From positions 1 to 25,117 of the forward strand of contig JAEDHX010000025.1 in the NCBI GenBank assembly GCA_016296785.1: a stretch of DNA of 25,117 nucleotides. The letters run 5' to 3'. The DNA comes from Coprococcus sp. GTDB taxonomy: Bacteria > Bacillota > Clostridia > Lachnospirales > Lachnospiraceae. Numbering within the stretch: position 1 is the stretch's first letter; the number at the start of each line of letters is the position of its first letter. The position numbers and the translations under genes were made by a program. This document shows positions 15,303 to 23,262 of this stretch, one piece after another. The notes under the pieces are model-generated. The model made no database searches. It saw only the letters and a program-made list of their open reading frames with translations, and had not been told where the DNA came from.

Positions 15303-16697
15303 ATGAAGATTTATAACACATTAACAAGAACAAAAGAAGAATTTGTACCTATAAACGAGGGCAAGGTTGGAATCTATGTTTGTGGTCCTACAGTATATGA
15401 TTTTATTCATATTGGAAACGCAAGACCGATGATTGTTTTTGATACATTAAGAAGATATCTCGAATATAAGGGATATGAGGTTAACTTTGTTTCGAATTTT
15501 ACTGATGTTGATGATAAGATAATCAAACGAGCAAATGAGCAGGGTGTTGATTCAAAGGTTATATCTGAGAAGTATATTGAAGAGGCAAAAAAAGACATGG
15601 CATCCATGAATGTCAGAGAAGCAACCACCCATCCGAAGGCAACTGAGGAAATTCCTGATATGATTGAAATGATTAGGATTCTTATTGATAAGGATTATGC
15701 TTATGAAGTAAATGGAACAGTTTATTTCAGAACAAGAAAGTTTAAGGAGTATGGCAAGCTTTCAAAGAAGAATATTGATGATCTTCGCTCCGGTAACAGA
15801 GATTTGCTTGTATCAGGAGAGGATGAAAAAGAGGATTCACTCGATTTCGTTTTATGGAAGCCGAAGAAGGAAGGTGAGCCATCATGGGAATCTCCATGGG
15901 GCGAGGGAAGACCTGGCTGGCACCTTGAGTGTTCTGTTATGTCAAAGAAATATATTGGTGATGTAATTGATATTCATGCAGGCGGTGAGGATTTGATTTT
16001 CCCACATCATGAAAATGAGATAGCTCAGTCTGAGGCTGCAAATGGTACAGAGTTTGCAAGATACTGGATGCATAATGGATTCCTTAAGATAAACAATGAG
16101 AAAATGTCAAAATCACTTGGCAATTTCTTTACCGTAAGAGAAATCGCTGATAAATATCCTCTTCAGGTTATCAGATTCTTTATGCTTTCGGCACATTACA
16201 GAAGTCCGCTTAACTTCTCTGCTGATCTTGTTGAGTCATCAAAAAATGGTCTTGACAGAATCCTTACAGCAGTTGATAAGCTTCGCGGATTTGCAAATAA
16301 TGCAAATAACGGAAGCGATGCTGCAATTGAAAAGGAGCTTGCTGCATATGAGGATAAATTTGATGCTGCAATGGATGATGACCTAAATACTGCTGATGCA
16401 ATATCTGTAATATTTGAGCTTGTTAAATTCGCAAATGTAAACATCACGGCAGATACACCAAAGGATACAGCTGTTAAGGCACTATCAGTAATTGAGAAGC
16501 TGTGCGATGTTCTTGGTATCATTACTGAGAAGGAAGAGGAATTGCTTGACTCAGATATTGAAGCACTCATTAATGAGAGACAGGAAGCAAGAAAAGCCAA
16601 GAATTTTGCGAGAGCTGATGAAATTAGAAATATGTTAAGTGATATGGGAATTATTCTTGAGGATACAAGAGAAGGAGTAAAATGGAAAAGAGCTTAG
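15303..16697 (+). CDS. cysS: Cysteinyl-tRNA synthetase
   Basis: Charges tRNA-Cys; class I synthetase, monomer. 464 aa, normal length. The zinc site that recognises cysteine is present (Cys27 in VCGPTVYD, Cys210 in HLECSVMS, and His235 and Glu237 in PHHEN). HIGN (36-39) is the HIGH motif and KMSKS is at 267-271. The start at 15303 is chosen over an in-frame TTG at 15279 because AAAGG lies between the two. The last 16 bases overlap mrnC. Control through the upstream T-box would make its expression respond to uncharged tRNA-Cys. Confidence 0.96.
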   Translation: MKIYNTLTRTKEEFVPINEGKVGIYVCGPTVYDFIHIGNARPMIVFDTLRRYLEYKGYEVNFVSNFTDVDDKIIKRANEQGVDSKVISEKYIEEAKKDMASMNVREATTHPKATEEIPDMIEMIRILIDKDYAYEVNGTVYFRTRKFKEYGKLSKKNIDDLRSGNRDLLVSGEDEKEDSLDFVLWKPKKEGEPSWESPWGEGRPGWHLECSVMSKKYIGDVIDIHAGGEDLIFPHHENEIAQSEAANGTEFARYWMHNGFLKINNEKMSKSLGNFFTVREIADKYPLQVIRFFMLSAHYRSPLNFSADLVESSKNGLDRILTAVDKLRGFANNANNGSDAAIEKELAAYEDKFDAAMDDDLNTADAISVIFELVKFANVNITADTPKDTAVKALSVIEKLCDVLGIITEKEEELLDSDIEALINERQEARKAKNFARADEIRNMLSDMGIILEDTREGVKWKRA

Positions 16698-17101
16698 ATA
16701 GTTATTTTTCGGAAATATTAGACGTAGAGTATACTAATCCAAATGAGTATTCACCGCTTGCACTTGCTTATATCGGCGATAGTGTATTTGATTTGCTTAT
16801 TAAAACAGTAGTTGTATCTAAGAATAATAAGCAGGCGGAGAAGTATCATAAGGAGGTCAGCTCCTATGTAAAAGCGGCTTCTCAGGCTCAGTATATGGAA
16901 TATCTTATTGAAAAAGAGCTGCTTACTGAAGAGGAGCTTAGTATATACAAAAGAGGTAGAAATGCAAAGACACACTCAACAGCCAAAAATGCGACTGTCG
17001 GACAGTACAGAATAGCAACAGGCTTTGAATGTCTGATTGGATATTTATATCTTGGACGCAATTATGAAAGACTGTTTGAGATAGTAAAAAGTATTGTTTA
17101 A
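16682..17101 (+). CDS. mrnC: Mini-ribonuclease III
   Basis: Dimeric RNase III-type nuclease without a dsRNA-binding domain; in B. subtilis it matures 23S rRNA ends. 139 aa, normal for the family. Catalytic acidic residues are Asp33 in AYIGDSVFDL and Glu116 in ATGFECLIGYLYLG. The start overlaps cysS by 16 bp with GGAG just before it, suggesting coupling. Gene order cysS-mrnC-rlmB is conserved in Firmicutes. Confidence 0.93.
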   Translation: MEKSLDSYFSEILDVEYTNPNEYSPLALAYIGDSVFDLLIKTVVVSKNNKQAEKYHKEVSSYVKAASQAQYMEYLIEKELLTEEELSIYKRGRNAKTHSTAKNATVGQYRIATGFECLIGYLYLGRNYERLFEIVKSIV

Positions 17102-17113
17102 CAGGGGGATACT

Positions 17114-17881
17114 ATGACCAGAAATAACGATTATGATAATAATACGCAAGAAGAAGCATTTATAATTGAGGGTCGTAATTCTGTGCTTGAAGCATATCGT
17201 TCAGGAAAAACAATTGACAAATTGTATATTCTTGACGGCTGCAGAGACGGGATTATAAATTCTATCGTTAGAGAAGCGAAGAAACAGGATACAATTATTA
17301 ATTTTGTATCCAAGGAAAAGCTTAATCAGATGTCGGAGACAGGCAAGCATCAGGGCGTTATTGCTCATGCAGCGGCATATAAATATGCCGAGCTTGAGGA
17401 TATATTTGAACTTGCTAATTCAAAAAATGAGGCACCGTTTATATTTGTTCTTGATGAGATAGAGGATCCACACAACCTTGGTGCCATAATCAGAACAGCT
17501 AATCTTGCAGGCGCTCATGGTGTAATTATTCCAAAGAGAAGAGCAGCAGGAATAACTGCTACAGTTGTTAAGGCGTCGGCAGGTGCGATTAATTATACTC
17601 CTGTTGTTAAGGTAACAAATATCAGTAAGACAATAGATGAGCTTAAGGAAAGAGGAATGTGGTTTGCCTGTGCTGATATGGATGGTGAACTTATGTATAA
17701 ATGTAATCTAACCGGCTCACTTGGTCTTGTTATTGGTAATGAAGGTAATGGGGTAAGCAGACTTGTTAAGGAGAAGTGCGACTTTGTTGTTTCAATTCCT
17801 ATGAAGGGAGATATTGATTCGCTTAATGCTTCTGTTGCAGCGGGAGTTCTTGCATATGAAGCAGTAAGACAGAGAATGTAA
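17114..17881 (+). CDS. rlmB: RlmB-type 23S rRNA 2'-O-methyltransferase (SPOUT family)
   Basis: TrmH/RlmB-family enzyme that in E. coli methylates the 2'-OH of G2251 in 23S rRNA using SAM. 255 aa. An N-terminal substrate-binding domain (IIEGRNSVLEA at 17-27) is followed by the knotted SPOUT domain. Motif 1 is NLGAIIRTAN (121-130), motif 2 is IGNEGNGV (207-214) and motif 3 is SLNASVAAGV (236-245). The gene starts 12 nt after mrnC. Its stop codon runs directly into the sigH ribosome binding site (TAAGGGGAG). Confidence 0.92.
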   Translation: MTRNNDYDNNTQEEAFIIEGRNSVLEAYRSGKTIDKLYILDGCRDGIINSIVREAKKQDTIINFVSKEKLNQMSETGKHQGVIAHAAAYKYAELEDIFELANSKNEAPFIFVLDEIEDPHNLGAIIRTANLAGAHGVIIPKRRAAGITATVVKASAGAINYTPVVKVTNISKTIDELKERGMWFACADMDGELMYKCNLTGSLGLVIGNEGNGVSRLVKEKCDFVVSIPMKGDIDSLNASVAAGVLAYEAVRQRM

Positions 17882-17892
17882 GGGGAGACTTG

Positions 17893-18510
17893 ATGGATAA
17901 GGTGATATCAGATGATAGCTTGAAATATGAAACCATGTCAGATAACAAAATATTAGCTCTTGTTCGAACATACGAAGACAATGATGCAATGGAATTTCTG
18001 ATAAAAAAATATATGCCTCTTGTTAAAAAAGAAAGCAGAAAGCTATATATCATTGGAGCTGATGATGATGACATGATTCAGGAAGGCATGATTGGACTTA
18101 TAAAGGCCATTAGAGACTATAGTGATGACAAGGGTGCGACATTTGCAACATTTGCAAATATCTGTGTTAAGCGCCAATTGCTTACAGCGGTAAATACTTC
18201 GAACAGACAGAAACATTTGCCTCTTAATTCATATGTATCACTATATGCAACTGAGGGCGAGGATGAAGTTACAATTGTTGATGAATTGATTGCAGATAGT
18301 AATTCTGAGCCTGAGGAAATTGTAATTGACAGGGCAGGTAAAGAGGATTTATACAAAATCATTGATATGAAGCTGAGCAGATTTGAAAAGCAGGTGTTAA
18401 ATGAATACCTTACGGGTGATTCATACGAGGTTATTGGTAAAAGAATTAATAAATCACCAAAATCAATTGATAATGCAATTCAGAGAATACGCAAGAAAAT
18501 AAAATTATAG
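17893..18510 (+). CDS. sigH: RNA polymerase sigma factor SigH-like (Spo0H)
   Basis: Sigma-70 family member. In B. subtilis SigH directs early sporulation and competence genes. 205 aa, close to the usual 215-220. Region 2 lies at about 30-100 (DMIQEGMIGLIKAIRDY, then ATFATFANICVKRQL). Region 4 is at about 155-200, ending in helix-turn-helix SYEVIGKRINKSPKSIDNAI. Assignment to SigH rather than another small sigma relies on its place right after rlmB, as in B. subtilis, and on the length. The ATG at 17893 is preferred over TTG at 17890 because AGGGGAG (17881-17887) is then well spaced. The yacP gene usual in B. subtilis between rlmB and sigH is absent. Confidence 0.88.
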   Translation: MDKVISDDSLKYETMSDNKILALVRTYEDNDAMEFLIKKYMPLVKKESRKLYIIGADDDDMIQEGMIGLIKAIRDYSDDKGATFATFANICVKRQLLTAVNTSNRQKHLPLNSYVSLYATEGEDEVTIVDELIADSNSEPEEIVIDRAGKEDLYKIIDMKLSRFEKQVLNEYLTGDSYEVIGKRINKSPKSIDNAIQRIRKKIKL

Positions 18511-18534
18511 TTTGATTGTATCATATATGTTTTC

Positions 18535-18563
18535 TTGACAAAATACACTTTATACTATATATT
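18535..18563 (+). promoter_or_regulatory. Promoter of tRNA-Thr (and probably glnS)
   Basis: TTGACA (18535-18540), a 17-nt spacer and TATATT (18558-18563), 20 bp before the tRNA. No separate promoter is visible between the tRNA and glnS, so this one may also serve glnS. Confidence 0.7.
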
Positions 18564-18582
18564 TGTTTGTGGTAATTATTCG

Positions 18583-18655
18583 GCTACTATAGCTCAGGTG
18601 GTAGAGCGCCACATTGGTAATGTGGAGGTCACGGGTCCGACTCCCGTTAGTAGCT
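18583..18655 (+). tRNA. tRNA-Thr (anticodon GGT)
   Basis: Complete 73-nt cloverleaf without encoded CCA. Acceptor stem GCTACTA pairs with TAGTAGC, with U73 as discriminator. The D stem is GCTC/GAGC. The anticodon stem CCACA/TGTGG holds loop TTGGTAA with anticodon GGT, reading ACC/ACU. T stem ACGGG/CCCGT holds loop TCCGACT. That loop is unusual: position 55, normally T (pseudouridine) in the TTC core, is C here. All stems are perfectly paired, so the gene looks functional. Confidence 0.95.
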
Positions 18656-18662
18656 CTGGCAA

Positions 18663-18704
18663 AAAAAGCGTTAAAACTAGTTGGTATAGGTTTTAACGCT
18701 TTTT
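18663..18704 (+). terminator. Strong hairpin between tRNA-Thr and glnS
   Basis: A perfect 15-bp stem (18663-18677 with 18690-18704), a 12-nt loop and a T-run ending the right arm. It has the form of an intrinsic terminator for the tRNA, but the glnS ribosome binding site begins 7 bp later. Either read-through supplies glnS or the hairpin regulates it. Confidence 0.8.
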
Positions 18705-18724
18705 CAAGCAGAGGAGGTAGAGAG

Positions 18725-20389
18725 ATGGCTGAAGAAACAATTGGAAAGAATTTTATAGAGCAGATAATTGATAAAGACCTTGAAGAAGGAAAGGTAACAA
18801 AGATTGTTACACGATTTCCACCGGAGCCAAACGGATATCTTCATATAGGTCATGCTAAGTCAATTCTTCTTAATTATGGTCTTGCAAAGGAATATGGCGG
18901 ACAGTTTAACTTGAGATTTGATGATACTAATCCAACAAAGGAGAAGACAGAGTTTGTTCAGTCAATCTTAGATGATGTAAAATGGCTTGGTGGTGACTTT
19001 GAGGATAGAGTTTTCTTTGCATCTAATTATTTTGATGAGATGTACGAGGCTGCGATTAAGCTAATTAAGAAGGGCAAGGCATTTGTATGTGACCTTTCTG
19101 CAGACGAAATTAGAGAGTATAGAGGAACACTTACAGAGCCTGGAAAGAATAGTCCTTATAGAGATAGAAGCATTGAAGAGAATCTGGCTTTATTTGAAGG
19201 AATGAAGAATGGCGAATTCCCTGATGGAAGTAAGGTGCTTCGTGCTAAGATAGATATGGCATCACCAAATATTAATATGCGTGATCCTGTTATTTATCGT
19301 GTTGCCAGAATGACTCATCATAATACTGGTGATAAATGGTGCATTTATCCAATGTATGATTTTGCTCATCCTATTGAGGACGCAATTGAAGGTGTTACAC
19401 ATTCAATTTGTACACTTGAATTTGAAGACCACAGACCTCTTTATGACTGGGTTGTAAATGAACTTGAATACGAGAATCCTCCAAAGCAGATTGAATTTGC
19501 CAAGCTTTACCTTACAAATGTTATTACAGGTAAGAGATATATTAAGAAGCTTGTTGAGGATGGAATAGTAGACGGATGGGATGATCCTAGACTTGTTTCA
19601 ATAGCTGCTCTTAGAAGAAGGGGATTTACTCCGTCAGCAATTAAGAAATTTATGGAGCTTGTAGGTATTTCGAAGAGTAACAGTTCTGTAGACTATGCTA
19701 TGCTTGAGTATTGCGTTCGTGATGATCTTAAGCTTTCTGCTAAGCGATATATGGCTGTTATTGACCCTATTAAGCTTGTAATTGATAATTATCCGGAGGA
19801 TCAGGTGGAATATCTTGATGTAGAAAATAATCAGGAGAATGAAGCACTTGGTTCAAGAAAGGTAGCATTTAGCAAGTACCTTTATATTGAGCGTGAAGAC
19901 TTTATGGAGGTTCCTCCTAAGAAGTACTTCAGATTATTCCCTGATAATGAAGTCCGTCTTAAGAATGCCTACTTTGTAAAATGTACAGGCTTTGAGAAGG
20001 ATGAAGAGGGTAATATCACAACAGTACATTGCACATATGATCCTGAGACAAGGAGCGGTTCTGGTTTTGAGGGACGCAAGGTTAAGGGAACAATCCACTG
20101 GGTATCAGCTGAAAGTGCAATTGATGCGGAGATTAGACTTTATGAGAATATAGTTGATGAGGAGAAGGGTAAGCTTAACGAGGATGGAAGTCTTAACCTT
20201 AACCCTAATTCGCTTGTGATTATGCAGAACTGTAAGCTTGAGAAAGCATTTGCAGATGCTAAGCCGGGTGAAGCATTCCAGTTCCTTAGAAATGGATTCT
20301 TTTGTGTTGATTCAAAGGATTCAACAAGTGAACACCCTGTCTATAATAGAATTGTGTCGCTTAAGAGTTCATATAAGCCGGGAAAATAA
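18725..20389 (+). CDS. glnS: Glutaminyl-tRNA synthetase
   Basis: Charges tRNA-Gln directly; class I synthetase. 554 aa, like bacterial GlnRS. The HIGH motif is at 40-43 within PPEPNGYLHIGHAKS, and GWDDPRL (284-290) and LRRRGFTPS are conserved. The signature loop that reads MSKRK in E. coli reads ITGKR here (267-271), keeping the Lys and Arg. C-terminal beta-barrel anticodon domains are present. The start at 18725 has GAGGAGG (18711-18717). The frame is open back to 18614, but that part would translate the tRNA and is rejected. Many Firmicutes lack GlnRS and use GatCAB, so a direct GlnRS fits the view that clostridial glnS was acquired by transfer. Base composition matches the neighbours. Confidence 0.95.
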   Translation: MAEETIGKNFIEQIIDKDLEEGKVTKIVTRFPPEPNGYLHIGHAKSILLNYGLAKEYGGQFNLRFDDTNPTKEKTEFVQSILDDVKWLGGDFEDRVFFASNYFDEMYEAAIKLIKKGKAFVCDLSADEIREYRGTLTEPGKNSPYRDRSIEENLALFEGMKNGEFPDGSKVLRAKIDMASPNINMRDPVIYRVARMTHHNTGDKWCIYPMYDFAHPIEDAIEGVTHSICTLEFEDHRPLYDWVVNELEYENPPKQIEFAKLYLTNVITGKRYIKKLVEDGIVDGWDDPRLVSIAALRRRGFTPSAIKKFMELVGISKSNSSVDYAMLEYCVRDDLKLSAKRYMAVIDPIKLVIDNYPEDQVEYLDVENNQENEALGSRKVAFSKYLYIEREDFMEVPPKKYFRLFPDNEVRLKNAYFVKCTGFEKDEEGNITTVHCTYDPETRSGSGFEGRKVKGTIHWVSAESAIDAEIRLYENIVDEEKGKLNEDGSLNLNPNSLVIMQNCKLEKAFADAKPGEAFQFLRNGFFCVDSKDSTSEHPVYNRIVSLKSSYKPGK

Positions 20390-20416
20390 TACTATTTAAA
20401 TAAGGTGTATTTTGCT

Positions 20417-21022
20417 ATGGGAATAGACGAAAGAAGAAGTGTATACATTTTAATATCAAAGACATCAACTATGCCTTCTTATTTTATAAAGAAATGGACA
20501 AAGGAGCCATATGCTCATACCTCGCTAGCGCTTGATATTGAGCTTAGAGAGATGTATAGCTTTGCAAGAAAAGGCATGCATAATCCATTTAATTGTGGCT
20601 TTATATCTGAAAATATTGAGACGGGGATATTTGGCAGGGATGTTAAGACAAGATGTGTTGTATTTGAGCTTCCTGTAACTAAAACTCAGCACGAGAAGAT
20701 TATAGAGGAGCTTGGCAAATTTAAGGCTTATCCCGAAAAATACAAGTATAACTACAAGGGAATATTTGGTATTATCAGGAATAAAGCAGTAGAAAGAGAG
20801 TATAATTATTTTTGCTCTCAGTTTGTTGCAACTGTTCTTAAACGTGCCGGACTCGATATTCTTCAAAAAGAACCCGGTCTTGCAAGACCTGAGGACTTTC
20901 GTAAATGTAAGAGCCTTAATGTAATATATAAGGGTTTATTAGTTAATTACAGAGATTTTTTGCAGAAATACAGAGATGATCTTGATAGAATAATTATCAA
21001 GAATAATCCAACTGAAGAATAA
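20417..21022 (+). CDS. Permuted papain-fold (NlpC/P60-like, YiiX-type) protein
   Basis: 201 aa without a signal peptide. Candidate catalytic residues are His34 in EPYAHTSLAL and Cys133 in NYFCSQFVATVLKRAG. This His-before-Cys order is that of the circularly permuted NlpC/P60 proteins (YiiX/YebB type), which include lipid- or peptide-acting hydrolases; the substrate here is unknown. The lack of an export signal suggests cytoplasmic action. An ATG at 20417 with AAGGTG 9 nt upstream is preferred to a GTG at 20405 with no ribosome binding site. The gene starts 27 nt after glnS, probably in the same transcript, and ends before a large bidirectional terminator. Confidence 0.7.
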   Translation: MGIDERRSVYILISKTSTMPSYFIKKWTKEPYAHTSLALDIELREMYSFARKGMHNPFNCGFISENIETGIFGRDVKTRCVVFELPVTKTQHEKIIEELGKFKAYPEKYKYNYKGIFGIIRNKAVEREYNYFCSQFVATVLKRAGLDILQKEPGLARPEDFRKCKSLNVIYKGLLVNYRDFLQKYRDDLDRIIIKNNPTEE

Positions 21023-21028
21023 TATATA

Positions 21029-21092
21029 AATAATCCGGTGTATTATTTCTTCGCACAGTATTAAGCGAAGATTAATAGTACACCGGATTATT
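21029..21092. terminator. Bidirectional terminator between converging genes
   Basis: A perfect 14-bp stem (21029-21042 with 21079-21092) encloses a second stem CTTCGC/GCGAAG (21049-21054 and 21065-21070). It lies between converging genes ending at 21022 and 21109. There is no long T-run on either strand, so termination may be moderate. Confidence 0.75.
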
Positions 21093-21108
21093 ATATGTAT
21101 TATAGCTA

Positions 21109-21828
21109 TTATTGTTCTATAATAGTATGATTTGTCTTAATGATTCCCCTTGGAAGTGCATCCTTTGAATTCTTCCATGGCTCATTCTTGAACCTATAAT
21201 CGAATTTGTCTATAAACCAGCCAATATCACCATTTACACGTTCCATATTGGTGAAATACAAATCATTCAAAATCGTAAGAAATTCGTTATATTGTTCCTT
21301 TGAAAGCTTTCGACTGCCATATTCATATAAAAGACCATAATGAAATGTACAAAAACCGTTGCAGGCCTTGAATTTCTCTATGAAATCTTTATCTCTTTTC
21401 CACATATGAAAAATTGTATCAACATATCGGTCGAAGGTGGAGTTCATCTTGTCGCATATAAAGCATGTGCTTTCAAGCTTATTAATATATTTTGTGACAG
21501 GAGATTCATTGTCACCTTTTCCAAATAAGGACTTAGCAGCAGGACCTTTAGCAGCAAGCTCCTTTAAATCCCTTATTGTTTTGTCAGTATGTGTCTTCAT
21601 CATAAGGGCAAGACCAAGACGATTTTTCTCAGCATATAAAAGTCTCATATGATGTGTGCAAAATCCCAGCTTGTCTGTCATTGCACGATTGTCATCCTCC
21701 ATATAGCTAGGCCCCATTGTATATTCAATTGCATTTTTTTCAAGGTCTCTTTGCATCTGACAAAGTGGACATTCACACTTAGTATCAAATGCATCATTTA
21801 CAGGTATAGTATATAACTGTTCTGCCAT
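21109..21828 (-). CDS. Cys/His-rich hypothetical protein (probably DUF6062)
   Basis: 239 aa, soluble. It resembles Clostridia proteins I recall as DUF6062, function unknown. Two similar metal-site halves are visible: Cys18, Cys20 and Cys23 with Cys57, His59 and His60, then Cys122 and Cys125 with Cys160 and His163. Each half is a Cys-x2-Cys followed 34 residues later by Cys-x-x-His or Cys-x-His-His, suggesting two zinc ribbons from an internal duplication. Motifs LYTIPVNDAFDTKCECPLC and YTMGPSYMEDD are near the N-terminus. The start at 21828 has GGGAGG just upstream. It is a single gene, divergent from the glycosylase gene. Confidence 0.75.
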   Translation of the reverse strand: MAEQLYTIPVNDAFDTKCECPLCQMQRDLEKNAIEYTMGPSYMEDDNRAMTDKLGFCTHHMRLLYAEKNRLGLALMMKTHTDKTIRDLKELAAKGPAAKSLFGKGDNESPVTKYINKLESTCFICDKMNSTFDRYVDTIFHMWKRDKDFIEKFKACNGFCTFHYGLLYEYGSRKLSKEQYNEFLTILNDLYFTNMERVNGDIGWFIDKFDYRFKNEPWKNSKDALPRGIIKTNHTIIEQ

Positions 21829-21858
21829 ATTTCCTCCCATTTACATTAATATGAATTG

Positions 21859-21887
21859 TTGAAATTATTTATATGTTATTATACAAT
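21859..21887 (+). promoter_or_regulatory. Predicted promoter of the DNA glycosylase gene
   Basis: TTGAAA (21859-21864), a 17-nt spacer and TACAAT (21882-21887). A transcript starting near 21894 would exclude the in-frame ATG at 21873, supporting the later start for the glycosylase. Confidence 0.55.
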
Positions 21888-21929
21888 ACAAACTGGTGCC
21901 TATCAAATACAAATATACGGATTGGAATA

Positions 21930-22805
21930 ATGCAGATGGATATAACTACAAAGGATGGAAATCTAATAATTGATAATGTAAATGATTTTGTTCTTTCTCA
22001 GATTCTTGAGTGTGGCCAGTGTTTTCATTTTGACAGACTTGATGAGGAAGACTATATGGTAAATGCTTATGGCAGAGTTCTGCATATCAGGCAAAAAGGC
22101 GATATGCTGATACTGTATGGCACAAGTCATGAGGATTATGAACATATTTGGCGAAATTATTTCGATATGGATAATGACTACGGAATGATTAAGAAGAGGA
22201 TTCTTGATGCTGAAAATGCCTTAAGCACAGCGATAAATGATAAGAAAGGGATAAGAATCTTAAACCAGGATTTTTTTGAGACGCTTATATCGTTTATAAT
22301 TTCCCAGAATAAGCAGATTTCGCAAATAAAGCAATGTGTTAAAAATATATCTCATAAATTCGGGAATGAAATCATAGGATATAATGGTGAGGTGTTTTAT
22401 GGATTCCCTGATGTAGAAAGGCTTAACAGTGTTACTGAGGAGGAGCTTAGAGAGTGCAAGGTAGGCTTCAGGGCTCCTTATATAAAGGCTGCCTGTAAAG
22501 AGGTGTATGAGGGAAGAGTAACAAAGGATAAATTGGACAGGCTTGATATTAATGATGCAAGACAGCTTCTTATGACTATCAAAGGAGTAGGTGAAAAGGT
22601 TGCTAATTGCGTATTATTATTCGGCCTTGGAAGAAGAGAGGCATTTCCTGTTGATGTATGGATGAAACGAATTATGGAGCAGATGTATTTTGAAGGAAAG
22701 GATACAAAGAAATGCGAAATCGAATTATTTGCTGTAAATAAATTTGGTGAGCTTTCAGGATATGCCCAACAATATCTGTTTGATTATGCAAGAAATAACC
22801 TCTAG
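21930..22805 (+). CDS. 8-oxoguanine DNA glycosylase/AP lyase, OGG1-like
   Basis: Base-excision repair enzyme of the HhH-GPD superfamily, which removes 8-oxoguanine and cleaves the abasic site. 291 aa. The N-terminal OGG_N-like domain contains LECGQCFHF (26-34). The glycosylase core has SFIISQNKQISQI (121-133). The helix-hairpin-helix at 215-226 (TIKGVGEKVANC...) carries Lys223 as Schiff-base nucleophile, and Asp242 (PVDVW) is the conserved catalytic acid. An ATG at 21930 with weak GGA upstream is chosen; 21936 is equally possible. The ATG at 21873 lies upstream of the likely transcript start. The family resembles eukaryotic OGG1 more than MutM. 8-oxoG specificity is inferred, and alkylated-base specificity cannot be excluded. 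Confidence 0.85.
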   Translation: MQMDITTKDGNLIIDNVNDFVLSQILECGQCFHFDRLDEEDYMVNAYGRVLHIRQKGDMLILYGTSHEDYEHIWRNYFDMDNDYGMIKKRILDAENALSTAINDKKGIRILNQDFFETLISFIISQNKQISQIKQCVKNISHKFGNEIIGYNGEVFYGFPDVERLNSVTEEELRECKVGFRAPYIKAACKEVYEGRVTKDKLDRLDINDARQLLMTIKGVGEKVANCVLLFGLGRREAFPVDVWMKRIMEQMYFEGKDTKKCEIELFAVNKFGELSGYAQQYLFDYARNNL

Positions 22806-22839
22806 TTTTAAGTTTACAATTTTTTTATAAAATTAGGGG

Positions 22840-22867
22840 TTGATTTTTTTACGAAAAAGGATAAAAT
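22840..22867 (+). promoter_or_regulatory. groESL promoter
   Basis: TTGATT (22840-22845), a 16-nt spacer and TAAAAT (22862-22867), predicting a start near 22874, just before the CIRCE element. Confidence 0.7.
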
Positions 22868-22877
22868 GATACTTGTG

Positions 22878-22904
22878 TTAGCACTCAACCAAAGTGAGTG
22901 CTAG
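22878..22904. promoter_or_regulatory. CIRCE operator at groESL
   Basis: TTAGCACTC, a 9-nt spacer and GAGTGCTAG, one base off the consensus at the last position. It lies in the predicted 5' end of the groES transcript, the usual place for HrcA repression. Confidence 0.95.
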
Positions 22905-22938
22905 AGAATGGATAAATAAAGTTTAGGAGGAATATATT

Positions 22939-23223
22939 ATGAAATTAAGACCACTTGGAGACAGAGTAGTATTAAAGCAGGCTGAATGTGAAGAAACAAC
23001 AAAGTCAGGTATTGTATTACCTGGTCAGGCAAAAGAAAAGCCACAGTATGCAGAGGTAGTTGAAGTTGGACCTGGTGCTGTAGTTGATGGAAAGACAGTT
23101 CCGATGGATGTTAAGGTTGGCGATAAGGTTATATATCAGAAGTTCGCAGGCTCAGAGGTTAAGCTCGGAGAAGAAGAATACATAGTAATTAAGCAGGAAA
23201 GTATTCTTGCAATCGTTGAATAG
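22939..23223 (+). CDS. groES: Co-chaperonin GroES
   Basis: Heptameric lid of the GroEL chaperonin. 94 aa, normal length. It starts with the conserved MKLRPLGDRVVL and contains the mobile-loop region ETTKSGIVLPG (19-29) that contacts GroEL. AGGAGG precedes the ATG. It is under the CIRCE-controlled promoter, with groEL 39 bp downstream. Confidence 0.98.
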   Translation: MKLRPLGDRVVLKQAECEETTKSGIVLPGQAKEKPQYAEVVEVGPGAVVDGKTVPMDVKVGDKVIYQKFAGSEVKLGEEEYIVIKQESILAIVE

Positions 23224-23262
23224 TGAGCATTTGCTTATAAATAATACTTGGAGGTAATTGAA

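Noticed and set aside
18614..18724. N-terminal extension of glnS
   Set aside because: It would translate the tRNA and the hairpin; a strong ribosome binding site precedes the ATG at 18725, where GlnRS similarity begins.
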